64,000 bases of DNA, from positions 71,249,721-71,313,720 of the forward strand of contig NC_135507.1 in assembly GCF_052857255.1 (NCBI RefSeq). The letters run 5' to 3'. Shown here in pieces: positions 1 through 9,868 of the stretch. The DNA comes from Amblyomma americanum (lineage: Eukaryota > Arthropoda > Arachnida > Ixodida > Ixodidae). Position 1 is the first letter of the stretch, and the number at the start of each line of letters is the position of its first letter. A program made the position numbers and the translations under genes. A model generated the notes under the pieces. That model saw nothing but the letters and a program-made list of their open reading frames with translations. It had not been told where the DNA came from and ran no database searches.

Positions 1-1255
1 AAGCAACAAAGATGCTCAACCTTACCTCAGATCTTTTCATTTTCTCATTCAGGTGTGTGGCTCCAGCCTTCCCATTACAGCACTGGAAGCGTCAGATCCA
101 GGATCTGTCCAATTTATGTCTGGAAAGCCACTTCTCTGTACTGCGACTTCGGTGACGCGGATGTTCCCAAAGGTGACGAATACTTGCCTATAATTGACTG
201 CAGGCATGTGGGGACAAGTGTTTCTGCAGAATGAATTTGCGCTCCGCTGGTGATGTTAAGTGATACATTCAAATTTTTCTTCGTTCTGCTTACCATAAGA
301 GAGTGGAATTTGTGGACACAACCTATGTCAGGTCGAGTAGGCCTGCCAGGCTGAAAACCATGTGTCAGGCTCATGTATACATAGGGCCTTTTGTTTTCAT
401 GTTTTTTTTACCAGAATTTGGGAGGGGGGGAAAAATTTGGTGACATTTTTTTAGTTAAAATCCAGGTACAAATCGGGTTATTCACAAAAAATTTTCATAC
501 TTGGGGCTTTTTTGCTGTCTTTCTTTTTGCAGCAAAATACAATTTACTATAGGCACTCATTTTTGTGTGGGACACTTTTTTTGCTAGGACATGTGAAGGT
601 GTCTGAAGGTGAAACGAAGAAATGACAGGAAAGAGCGTTTAACTGGCAACGGATTTTTATTTAGTGAAATGCTCACAATGTATAGGAAGGCAGCTGCAGA
701 GGTAATCAGATGCAGTGAACATCACATGGTATAAAAGGCCATAAGAGTGACAAAAGACATAACATGGTGATAAAGCTAAATGATGAAATTTCGCCTTGCG
801 AAACAGTCTCTTCTTTTTATTTAGTAGCCGTTTTAAGGAAATGTTGAACCATGGGTATCGCTGCCTGCCCAGTATGGTACTTGGGGTGTGTGCTTATCTG
901 TTAACGAAATTACTTTTTTTTTAAAACAAAAACCAGTTTTCTTCGAGACTTTGTGCAAAAAAATTTGGTAGGTATTCACCCAAAAATGTTCTGAGTTCTC
1001 TATTTATCGAAGCAAAGTCTGCTTTCTTGTAATTTCTTATGAACTTTGGTGCTGGCGCGGAGCGACTCATGCTTCTTGCAGATGAGAATAGAATAATACT
1101 GTGGTCACTGAGACCCGGTATAAAAGTTAGTGAAGGAACAACATCGGGGCAAGTAGTCAGAATTACGTTTAGGATACTGGAACTAGTCGGCGTGGTTCGT
1201 GTCATGCGCCTACCCACAAGGTTGAATGTTCGCAGTGGGTGTTTTCTTTGAAAGC
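1..1255. other. AT-rich non-coding DNA
   Basis: No gene is recognised here. The stretch is AT-rich with poly-T runs, and its short open frames have no recognisable motif. It lies downstream, in transposon orientation, of the decayed piggyBac at 1256-2534 and may include that element's 3' part. A pyrimidine-rich tract with AG near 53 resembles a splice acceptor, but no convincing exon follows. Confidence 0.5.
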
Positions 1256-2534
1256 AAATTCGTATATTCGTCAATGAGCTGTGGCTTTTTTATGCCGATT
1301 TGATGCCACTTCCCGTCCTTCTTTTCTCGTCGCTTGGCAAGCACGTGCGAGTTAGCTGTGTGTGCAGGGCTAACCATATGCATAACACTCGAATCTTTGC
1401 ATTGAAGGTACACAAGACTTCCTTGTCTCTCAGCCAGCGAATGTCTCTTCTTTTAGCTCTCCTCTCCCAAGTTTCGCCTTTCAGTTCTGTGAGGAACCCC
1501 GGCGATCTTTTCGTGTTGTGCCGCACGCTAGTGTCTTGCATTCCAAGAGGTGCACAAGAAGAGAGGTCGAAGTGTATAAATTTTCCATAAAGATAATGTA
1601 CCCATGATCAAGGTACTTTCCGCAAAGCCTCATTACCACTTCGTTACCCATTGTCACTAGGTTTCTCACGCTTCCCTCTATACACTATGAACTGGAATGT
1701 GTAGCCGGTTTTCGGGTCTGCAAGAACCCATAGTTTGTAGCCCCATTTCACAACTTTATCTCTAATGTATTAATTCCAGAGTGCGCTTTGGATTTTACCA
1801 TTCTTTCGTCCACTCAAATTTCGCGATGCGGCTGGAACAATGACACGGAGCAGTCGTTGATGTGCTAAAGAAGCCAGGACACCTTGTCTAGTTTCTGTGC
1901 GGCAGCGCCGTTAGTTTTTGGGTCAGAAATATGCAGCATGGCCAGGAGCGCAGCGAAACTTCACCTTGACAGAATGTTTGGAGGGAGAAGCCCGGAAAAC
2001 AATTTTGCAGCAGCGGCAGTTCCAGTATTCCCATGTACAATAGTAGGGCGATGAACTTCATCATTTCTGCTGGGGTTACTCCTTCCCGCGAACCATCCAT
2101 CTCGCTGTAGGTTGGTTTCTCGAGGATGTGCATCCACGCATACTTGTTAGTATTTGCACAAATAGCATGAATGACCTCCACCATAAAGAAAAGGCGAAAA
2201 AAATCAAGCGCTCGCGATAGCTACTCCGAGGTCAGTGCCCCGATCTCTCCGGGGTCGAAACTCCACGCTTTTTTGAGCTGGTGGAAACACGTCTTGCCCA
2301 AATGGAGTGGACACTCTAGAAATAAAGAAAATAATAGTTTGGACACCAACAGAGCAATTCAACCGGCTCTTGATATCCATAAACAAAGTGGACGGCGAAT
2401 CCGAAACTCACCGGCTGATCGGCTGCGTCTTCCTCATCTCAGCTGAACTCCGATGACGCGACATTGATGTCCGAGTCATCTGTGCTCGAGTCCAAAAGAT
2501 CACTTGCCGAATCGTCGTGATCGAGCAAAACTGC
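1256..2534 (-). pseudogene. decayed piggyBac transposase
   Basis: Scattered minus-strand fragments match a piggyBac transposase. An acidic N-terminal stretch rich in D and S lies at about 2450-2530. A segment with the phrase KFIALLLYMGILELP, typical of the start of the DDE domain, lies at 1888-2184. A segment with YTSTSLLVHLL lies at 1481-1669, corresponding to the FDNFFTS region of intact family members. The pieces are in different frames and separated by stops, so the copy is dead. It is clearly older than, and different from, the intact piggyBac at 56452-58923. Its termini were not located. Confidence 0.7.
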
Positions 2535-2734
2535 GATCTTTTAAGCGCGCGCGGTCCTGGATGTCGAATCGCTGTGATCAAGTGTGCGTCAACCTTCGAG
2601 CTTGCGCGCCCTTTAAAAACCATCGCCACGCGGTAAAAATGTGAGGCGTGCAGAAACGGAAACTCTACTTTGTATACAATCATCGAGATGGCGCCATGAG
2701 TGCAGGGGTGCAGCGTTTTTTTTAAAATGGGCAC

Positions 2735-4166
2735 TCAAAAACGTCGTTCACGCTTGATTGACGCCTAGTGCTGTGGTAAGGAAAGAGTTAACTACAACCT
2801 TTGTCCGTAAAGGTTTGAGGCTGATTTATTTTATTCTCTAGAAACGATTCCCCAAAACAAATATTCGTGCGTATGTGTAGCGCCATCTTTTCGGGCTAAC
2901 CTGAGCTATTTATGTTAATTGCTGTGGCAGCTGCTAGATGGCACTACATGTAGAAAAATATCTTGTCACAAGTGCTCTTTTATGGCATCACAAACAGCGA
3001 CTGTTGAAACCCCTTGAGCACTGGTGTTATTTGGAGCTGAACAGAGTCTTGATTTTGTGGGTCTTGTGCTAGCAAGTGTCCTTCCCAAGACTGAAAGGTG
3101 TTCAGCAACTACTGCTTGTGTTTTGCAAAGCCGCTCATTTGATAGGGGTTGGGTTTGTTGCACGTAGTCATGTCTGGCGACAGCGTTTATTGCAGTCGAC
3201 ACAAGTGCATGCTGCAGAGCACATGTGTTTAGACCTTGGCATGGGGAATTTTCCTGTCCCAAAGTGGTGGTCTTAGCTTTAAAGGGACACCGAAAACAAC
3301 CCATAGAGTTTTTATTGTGAGCCTTTTACTCTGGCTATGCATGTTGATGTTTGTCTGGGAACAAAACATGCATTTATGGATAAGAAAACGGCATTTAAAA
3401 ATGGAACGCATTTAGGAACCCGTGATCGCATTTGGGAAGTGAATGCTGGTGCATCCTAACCTCGGGTACCTAGGCGTAAAAAAAAACAACACATCTTTGT
3501 CTTTGCAGTTTCCTACCGAAAACGGCCTGTGGTGACAACTGTATTTCACTTTGTGACCTTTTATTGCTCTTGAAAGCTACGTGCTAAATGAAAATTTCGC
3601 CTAATTGGCACTAAACTGTGGTAATCTGTTAATGCAAGCCAACTCCAATATGCTTTCAGTGTCCAGATTCTGTCCAGCATGATAAAATAATAAGGTCTGT
3701 GCTTTCTCTTCCTAGGAGGTTGCAGTTGCAGTTCCCATTACAGTTCTCATCTCTTGGAGTAATTACTTATTAGCATCTACCAGAGTGCAACCTTTGCGCT
3801 ACAAATGAAAATGAAACTTTTTAAAAACATCGCCGTTGATCAAAAATTTTCCCTGATCTAGGACTAGGGCATGCGACCACCACCAGTATGGAGTACTCGC
3901 TCCACCAACTTGGGTAAGTAGGACGGCAAGCGAGTGTCTGTGCGAGATTGTATTGATTAACAACTAGGGCTGGGAACGATTGTAGCCTGCTGTATTTATT
4001 AGACATTGTGTGTACTGTACCAGTTCCCAGTTTTGTTGAGACTGGCTTGAGCACATGGCAACATCTGGTGCTACTCTACGCAGGCAGCTGCAGTACGACC
4101 TGCCCATGTGACTGACGCAGCTGGCTGTGGTACCATTCCATGGTCTTCCGCTACCCGTATTTTCAG
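2735..4166. other. intronic DNA, one unrecognised open frame
   Basis: No recognised gene. A minus-strand frame at 2966-3304 (112 codons) is open but matches no family I know. It ends beside the phrase aaagggacac, which is common in tick intronic repeats as I remember them. The plus strand runs into the splice acceptor at 4160-4166. Confidence 0.4.
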
Positions 4167-4285
4167 GACGTGAACGCATGCCAGCACCCCCCAATGCGGA
4201 CGAGCTCACCAAGCGGGCCAACAAGGAGCTGGACCCGTACATATCACCAGTCTTGCCGTGGTCCGCCGACGAGCACCGTTCCTTG
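4167..4285 (+). CDS. host gene internal exon (unidentified)
   Basis: This 119-nt exon candidate is preceded by a pyrimidine-rich tract ending in TTTTCAG and followed by the donor GTATGA. Read from the third base it gives 39 codons without a stop, rich in charged residues (it includes ADELTKRANKELDPYISPVL). Codon use is GC-rich, unlike the surrounding AT-rich DNA. It begins with two bases that complete a codon and ends on a codon boundary. That is compatible with the phase-0 exon at 9391-9537, so the two could be consecutive exons of one gene separated by a 5.1-kb intron filled with repeats. I do not recognise the protein; the next exon suggests a spectrin-repeat or coiled-coil protein. Confidence 0.6.
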
Positions 4286-5124
4286 GTATGACGCCCGTGC
4301 CGTCTTTGAGTGTTCTCAACTTTGCACGGGAGCTGCCGGTTGGCTCAAGAGTCTCCGGATGTTTCCGTGATTCGGTGCAGTTTTTTGGTTTTAGTGCAGA
4401 GTAAGGGCGAAGGAAGGCCAGTTCTATGCATTCACGAGACTTTCTGCTTCAAGATGGAGTGCGTCTTATGTGTTTGATCCTCTGTAAGTATATGGTATAG
4501 TCAGGTTGGCTCGAGACCTGAACTGCCATACCATACTTCTGCATGGCAGGAAAATTGCTTTGCAGATTGTAAGGCGATGTAGATCGTCATTTGGAATTTT
4601 GTCAGATTTAACGAGATGCTCAGGAAAACTCTATACAAATTTTTGTTTCCAGCGAAAGTCGATAGTTCGGCATTTCGTGGCTTGGTTGTCACTTCTATGG
4701 CAGTGAAAGATGGATTTATTACTGCGAAGTTTGGGTTTGAAGTTTGAAAAGTTACTCCTTCCGCTCAGAGTCAAACTTGGCGCTCTCTGATGACGTAATC
4801 ACCGACAAATGACATAAACGAAGACTCCGTGCTTGGTGGCGATGAGGGCGGAGTCTAGCAACAGACGAAATGAAAGCTACCACCGGCTGGGCATAGCAGG
4901 CAGTTTTTACCAGGCATTGGTTTGTTTGCATCTGCCTTGTTAGGGATCCTATTCCTGATCCTGACAACTTCGGCCTTCACTTCAGCAACCTCAACCCTAC
5001 AGTGTGTGCGATGCAGGTTCATGAGAATCATCTGATGCCGTTAGCTGGAAAGGGCCCTTTGACGGTGAAAAGCTGCTTTTTTCTTGACTTGTATCCGAGT
5101 GTAGTGTCTACTGGTACAGCTATA
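4286..5124. other. intron sequence, no feature seen
   Basis: Non-coding sequence between the exon at 4167-4285 and the TA-flanked element at 5125. No repeat family, RNA gene or open frame could be supported. Confidence 0.4.
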
Positions 5125-5572
5125 CAGTAGCCGACGGGTAATTCGGACTCCAATAATTCGGACTTGTAGGATATTTCGGACCTCGATGAGGCACCGCCAG
5201 TCACTCCATAGAAGCGCATACGTATTCGCGACGGATATTTCGGACTTCAAAAGTCCGAAAGTTCTATTTTTCAGGCTAATTTCAGTCGCCTGCTGGCCAA
5301 AATTGGCCATCTTATCAGTTTTTCGCCGGCACAAAAGGCGCCATCTTGGATTGAGGTGGATTTATGCTGCAGTTGGCTTGGCTTGACATACTTTCGGTAC
5401 CTCATTGTTGCCAGTAGAGGCCCCTGCGATCTGACACTTCGAGGTGGCAGCTGGATTGTCATCGCCGCCAACTTACTTTTGCTGCCGATGTTGTCGCGGG
5501 CAGTTATCACTTGTTCCATACGTTGAAAATTGGTTGTTGGGGGAAGGAAATTTAGCAGGAGCTATCTTACAT

Positions 5573-5809
5573 CTCAACGGGAAGGGATAAAGGAGGGACT
5601 GAGAGAAGAAAGGAAGAAAGAGGTGCCATAATGAAGAGCTCCGGAATAATTTCGACCACCTGGGGATCTTTAACGTGCACTGACATCGCACAGCACACGG
5701 GTGCCTTTGCGTTTTGCCTCCATCGAAACGCGGCCACCGCGGTCGGGTTCCAACCCGGGTACATCGGATCAGTAGCCAAGCGCCCGAACCACTGAGCCAC
5801 CGCGACGGG
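5573..5809 (-). mobile_element. tRNA-derived SINE (Ruka-like)
   Basis: Read on the minus strand it begins CCCGTCGCGGTGGCTCAG. An A-box-like TGGCTCAGTGG lies at 5789-5799 and a B-box-like GGTTGGAACCC at 5745-5755, which are the RNA polymerase III internal promoter parts. The tRNA-unrelated body includes GTGCACGTTAAAGATCCCC and ends near CCTTTATCCCTTCCC. This agrees with my memory of the Ruka SINE of ixodid ticks; the family name is from memory. It lies wholly within the Tigger-like element at 5125-6261, so it inserted later. The B box has one change from the consensus GGTTCGAA. Confidence 0.8.
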
Positions 5810-6008
5810 TCTCATACGTTCGCCATTCGCCGTTTCGTCACTTGGGTTTCTCTGACCGCGTTGACCTTGTGGCGCTCAGTCTTCATGAAGTTACATCTGT
5901 TCGCCGTTTTGTGATTACGTCCGGTGGTTCCGCCGCTTTGAAAGAAAAGGGCCTTATCTTTGCGTGTGCTTAACGAGCGGTGTGGTGCACAGTCGGGTTG
6001 TTGACAAC

Positions 6009-6160
6009 ATGGCCCCGCCGGGTCCATCAAAGAAGCGTGGGAAGTATTCCAACTAAATGCGGTGACCTTGCTGTCTAGCGTGTACAGTGAAAGCACAACC
6101 TTGGCGCAAATACAGGCGCAAATCGTTGCCAGCAAGAGAAATTTTCCGCAAGGTAAAATC
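6009..6160 (+). pseudogene. transposase N-terminal remnant
   Basis: An ATG at 6009 opens MAPPGPSKKRGKYSN, a basic N-terminus like those of Tigger transposases. After one frameshift it continues as a helix-rich stretch (it includes VTLLSSVYSESTTLAQIQAQ) up to a possible splice donor, CAAG|GTAAAA, near 6160. Only about 100 bp separate it from the right terminus, so the rest of the gene has been deleted. This is the expected structure of an internally deleted non-autonomous element. Confidence 0.5.
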
Positions 6161-6825
6161 AGTTAAAGTGATTTTTTTGTACTTCTCGGATTTTTCGGAC
6201 TGTTCGATTATTCGGACGATTTTTCGGGTCCCTTGGAGTCTGAAAAATCGGTCGGCGACTGTATATCGGACCTCCTCTCGATTCAGTTGCGTCATTTTGG
6301 TATGTCGTTACCGAAAACTGTTGCATTCTTGGGCTGGGTAACGAGGACGCTGTTAAGGGGAGCTTGGGCCTTTGCACTGGGGTAAGCTGTGAAGGGGGCA
6401 CTGTGGAAAATTTATTTGTAGTGGTCACGTTATCCAGTTAGCGTCAGCAGTGGTGTTGTGGTCTGCCATGTGGCACAACTTTTTCATCTGCTGCTTTGCC
6501 CGGGAAGGTAGTGTAAAAAATCTGGTTAATCATTTAGTATCACAGGCCGCGGTGAATGGGCTGCAGTGCTATGGCTGTGCTTGCTTTGAAGTTCTTGCTC
6601 ACATGTCATGACTATGGAGGTTGCCAAAGAAAATAGCAGCAAATATGCCTGTGACACTCCTGGTGAGAGCTTGTACCAGCTCACAGTGCAAGTTTTATCT
6701 AAGTTGATGGTACTGCCCAGAGAAAGAAGAAAACTCGGTAGCGATCTTGCACTCGAGCCGCACTTGCTATTTCTAGAAGATGCTGCATGCTTGTCTTATC
6801 AGCTTAACATTAGCTGCGTCAGCTT

Positions 6826-6952
6826 AAAAGAATAATGGTGCAGCATCAAGGGACTAGGACAGCAGGAGAGCGCACACACATACAAGCACCCACATACACA
6901 AGTGTGCTCTCCTGCTGTCCTAGTCCCTTGATGCTGCGCCAATATTCTCTTA
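6826..6952. repeat. long near-perfect hairpin
   Basis: Two inverted arms of about 46 bp (6826-6871 and 6906-6952) flank a 34-nt CA-rich loop. The core of 32 bp (6840-6871 against 6906-6937) is perfect. Transcribed, it would form a very stable stem. No coding capacity is visible. It may be a foldback element, the inverted end of a retroelement, or an assembly artefact. Confidence 0.8.
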
Positions 6953-7329
6953 AGCATGTCTGACCAACTTGCCCAGTCGTATACGCTTCTTAAGCTGTGT
7001 CAGCTTCTACCGTAGAAGTTTCATCCTTTACCGTTGAAGGCTGGTGAGGCGTATCATGCCACTGACACAAAAATAGTTGCGCGCTCTCGCAACATCACCG
7101 GCGCCGTGCACTAGACTGTAGTTCTCCTCGGGCACTGGAAGTTCAGACCACTCAACCACATTTGCAGGTAGGTCGTTCTAAGTGTGGATATATAGTTGCA
7201 GGAAAAAAATGAGGCTTTGAACACATTTGTTTTGCACAAAAAATTCGCTCACCTTCTTTGAATGAAAAGAATAGATTTGTCGCTGGGTAACTGAATGAAA
7301 GTGTGCATTTCTGTTTATTCCAAGTTGGT

Positions 7330-7760
7330 TATGGTAGATCTAATAGAACAGTTTTAATCTTTCTTGGCATCGTCTTGCCTGCAGGGTTTCTAAATTAGCT
7401 GTTTTGCAAAAGGGCTGTTGGGGATGTTTTCCAGCTATAACAATTGTACATGAACCTGCGACATTTACGCTGGACATTCTCAAGTTTGGTGATATTGATT
7501 TTGGTGTGCGGGTCCCGAACAACTGCCGCATATTCTAAAACTGGTCTGATGAAAGATTTGTATACTAGTAGTTTGATTTCTGTTGGGGATTTACCTAGGG
7601 TTCTCCTTAAATATCGAAGTTGCCTCGTAGCTTTATTTACCGTATACGTTATGTGGTCATTCTATTTTAAATCTGATGTGATTATGACTCCTGGGTATTT
7701 GTTTATATGCATCTGTATGGAGAATTTCATTTACTCCTTAAGAATGGAGTTCTTTAGGGG
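7330..7760 (-). pseudogene. LINE C-terminal remnant (CR1/L2-like)
   Basis: The minus strand encodes the region just after the reverse transcriptase of a CR1/L2/Jockey-type LINE. Recognisable phrases are KATRQLRYLRRTLG, YKSFIRPVLEYAAVV and KLENVQRKCRRFMYNCYSW. A stop codon replaces a coding position upstream of 'NDHITYTVNKATRQ', and the frame ends soon after SPTALLQNS. It is a 5'-truncated, decayed copy. Confidence 0.75.
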
Positions 7761-7849
7761 AAAGGGAGTAACGCCATGTTTGTGCTCCATTTCTGTGGAG
7801 TGGGAAACGTTTACTCACTCTTTATGTGTCCTCATTCTAGACTCATTCT

Positions 7850-8153
7850 CACCACCAAGATAGCGACACAAATGGACAGGAAGCAGCACAAGTCCTTGGG
7901 TCTCCTTTCTTATGAATTACGATTATGTTATCGTTCTTCCAAGGTTCTGGTACGCTCAAAGTCATAAGGCATTGTATATAGGGTGGCTAGTTTTTCTAGC
8001 ACAAATCTCCCTTCCATCTTTCAACAGATCTTCTGTTACCTTATCCTCACCAGCTGCTTTCCCCCTATTTTTTTGCCTTGGAGGAGTGGCAACACCAAGC
8101 AGCTCGACTTGAGAATGGTAGTTCTGAAGAGGACAATCCTGTAGTTTATTCAA
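7850..8153 (-). pseudogene. LINE reverse-transcriptase remnant (RTE-like)
   Basis: The minus-strand phrase RGKAAGEDKVTEDLLKDG matches the conserved linker before the catalytic RT motifs of RTE-type LINEs, where the usual form is GKAAGxDGxxxDLLKxG. Downstream phrases in shifted frames (ERTRTLEE, then RRPKDL) match the following 'HKKGDPKDLKNYRPISL' region. Frameshifts and stops make it a relic. It lies next to, but is of a different LINE clade from, the fragment at 7330-7760. Confidence 0.6.
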
Positions 8154-9390
8154 TGATTAGGTGAAGGGAGCAGGAGCATTTTCCTTTGTACTCAATAAAG
8201 ATTCAATGAAGGATTCAGCACGTGGAGTCTAAATGGCGACGCCAGCCATTTTAAAGTCTCATTAGTGTCCTTCTTTAAGGCGCACCTTGTTTGAGCTGAA
8301 ACTGTGGATGTGACAGACGTCGGGGGTTAGTTATTAGGGGCATTAAATGCGTACATTTCTGCATTAAAGATAGTGCTTGAGAAGATGCCATGCATGCGGC
8401 CTGAATTGCTGTGGAATTCGCTCTCAGAATGAGTGCCGATGCAACCTGAAGTGGAGGGTAGAGAGAGGGCAGGTAGATACATTCTAGACAACACGAAGTG
8501 AACAAAGGAGAGGGGAGCCTCAGGGGGATTTGTCAATGTTTACTCGTCTTCACCCAGATGAAGACAAGTCCTCTTGTCGAACCATTGTCTAAGCACCCAT
8601 CTTCTCTCTACTTAAAAGATATTTAAAGAATGGCTGAGGTTCAAGTTGGCTGACTGAACCTGGTTGTAAGGAGCGAGAGCTCGGTTCAGCATGGTTAGAC
8701 ACACTTCTCGGCACTGAGAATCTGCCAGGCGGTCTGACTCTGCCTGTTGTCGTCAATACAGTCGCACTGCTGGAAACCCCCAGTGGCTCTTTCATGGCTC
8801 TGTGGAACGCCAAGCAGTGCGTGTGCTTATATTTAGGCGAATGTGAGTCACGTGGCTAGGCGCAGCTGTGAGGCGAAGCCAGTGCGGTGTGGCGAGCCAC
8901 TGACGAGTCACGTGATTAGGCGCGCCTGCCGAGCGAGCCAGTGCCACCGGCTTCGCAACGCGGTAGCGAAGCCCGGCGAGTCGGTGCATGTCAAACATCT
9001 GCTCTTCTTTGAAGGCCATTTTCTCAGCGACATATGAAGTTTAGCTTTGCATGCAAGAAGTGGAGTGCTCACTCCAAAAGAACTATTTGCACAATGTCAT
9101 ACATCAGTCACTTGAAGCAATCTTACGAGCTATAAAAACTGCGAATAAGTGCCTGTCGTTGTCATAGGAGCAAAACAGGAACTGTGATGAGTTCCACTCC
9201 TCTGGTCTGGTGAACCTCTTTGCTTGGAAAGTGTAACATAGACTACTTGCTCTGCTGCTGCTGCTGCAAAAAAAGGGAGGGCATTTGCACTGCCATGCTG
9301 ATCAAAAGTGCAGAGTTCGACTCGTGCACATGCTTGCCTCGCTCATGGTTACAGCGCAGTTGCCGTTGTTTTTCATGTGTCTGGCCCCAG
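8154..9390. other. intron sequence with a short tandem duplication
   Basis: No gene is seen. At about 8842-8945 a unit of roughly 66 bp is imperfectly duplicated; each copy contains GAGTCACGTG, an E-box-like palindrome. The sequence then leads into the pyrimidine tract and AG acceptor at 9381-9390. Confidence 0.4.
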
Positions 9391-9537
9391 GTGGACGCAG
9401 TCCAGAGCAATCTGCTGCAGGAAAACGTGGAGGCGCTGCAGAGTCGCTCGGAGGCGCTGGCTGAACGACTGCTGACAACCGAAGACCCCAAGCAGCACGC
9501 TGAGCTGAGCGAGATCAAGAGCCAGCTGGACAAAGAG
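9391..9537 (+). CDS. host exon, spectrin-repeat-like coiled coil
   Basis: This exon of exactly 147 nt (49 codons) is preceded by CTGGCCCCAG and followed by the donor GTGCGTAC. It is open in phase 0 at both ends. The encoded peptide is a heptad-rich helix with phrases such as LLQENVEALQSRSEALAERL and ELSEIKSQLDKE. That spacing of L, A, E, R and K is typical of spectrin-type triple-helix repeats (spectrin, dystonin, nesprin or MSP-300 families). GC-rich codons contrast with the flanks. The phase fits the exon ending at 4285, so both may belong to one plus-strand gene with very large introns. The exact gene cannot be named from 49 residues. Confidence 0.7.
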
Positions 9538-9778
9538 GTGCGTACGGCCATGCTTGGGCGCTGTGTGCCCGTGGGAGGAAAGTCTCCGACCACTTGGGCC
9601 ACACGTGGGGAGAGTGGGAAAGCCTGTGGTGTGGCGATGACTGAAACTCTTTGACGAGAAAGCGGTTCTGCGAAGGAAGGCAGACGCGTATTCACAGAGG
9701 CCAGAGGGCCATTTAGGCAGCCTCTGTGCTCTGTTGAATGTTCTTGTTCCTACGTATTTTCATTGCACGCGAATATTA

Positions 9779-9868
9779 GCTTCATCATCAGCCTGACTAC
9801 GCCCACTGCAGGGCAAAGGCCTCTCCCATGTCTGTCAAATTAAACCTGCCCTTTGCCAACTGCGACTA
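9779..9868 (-). mobile_element. RTE LINE 3' tail, distal part
   Basis: The sequence TCATCATCAGCCTGACTACG and the following phrase about the 'cactgcagggcaaaggcc' region are the 3' end of a common tick RTE LINE as I remember it, read here from its 3' side. It stops at the TA that flanks the Tigger at 9869. The LINE resumes at 12082, so the two pieces are one copy split by that insertion. Confidence 0.75.

Larger units (their letters stand above)
5125..6261 (+). mobile_element. non-autonomous Tigger/pogo-like transposon
   Basis: The left end reads CAGTAGCCGAC and the right end, reverse-complemented, reads CAGTCGCCGACC. Both are flanked by TA, the target duplication of the Tc1/mariner-pogo group. 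Both subterminal regions carry repeated 'attcgga' motifs and share the word GACTCCAA. At 1137 bp the element is too short for a full transposase and holds only an N-terminal remnant (6009-6160). A SINE lies inside it (5573-5809). It sits in the putative intron between the two host exons. Confidence 0.75.

Noticed and set aside
54..220. Possible plus-strand exon after TTTTCTCATTCAG
   Set aside because: The acceptor looks fair, but the following frame has no recognisable domain and no clear donor. AT-rich introns give many such sites.
114..374. 86-codon minus-strand open frame
   Set aside because: No motif, no coding-like composition, and no link to the piggyBac remnant upstream could be shown.
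2966..3304. 112-codon minus-strand open frame
   Set aside because: Open but unrecognised. No start context, neighbours or repeat copy in the window support it as a gene.
9241..9270. CTG repeat as a polyglutamine or polyleucine coding run
   Set aside because: Only five units, lying upstream of the exon acceptor at 9390.
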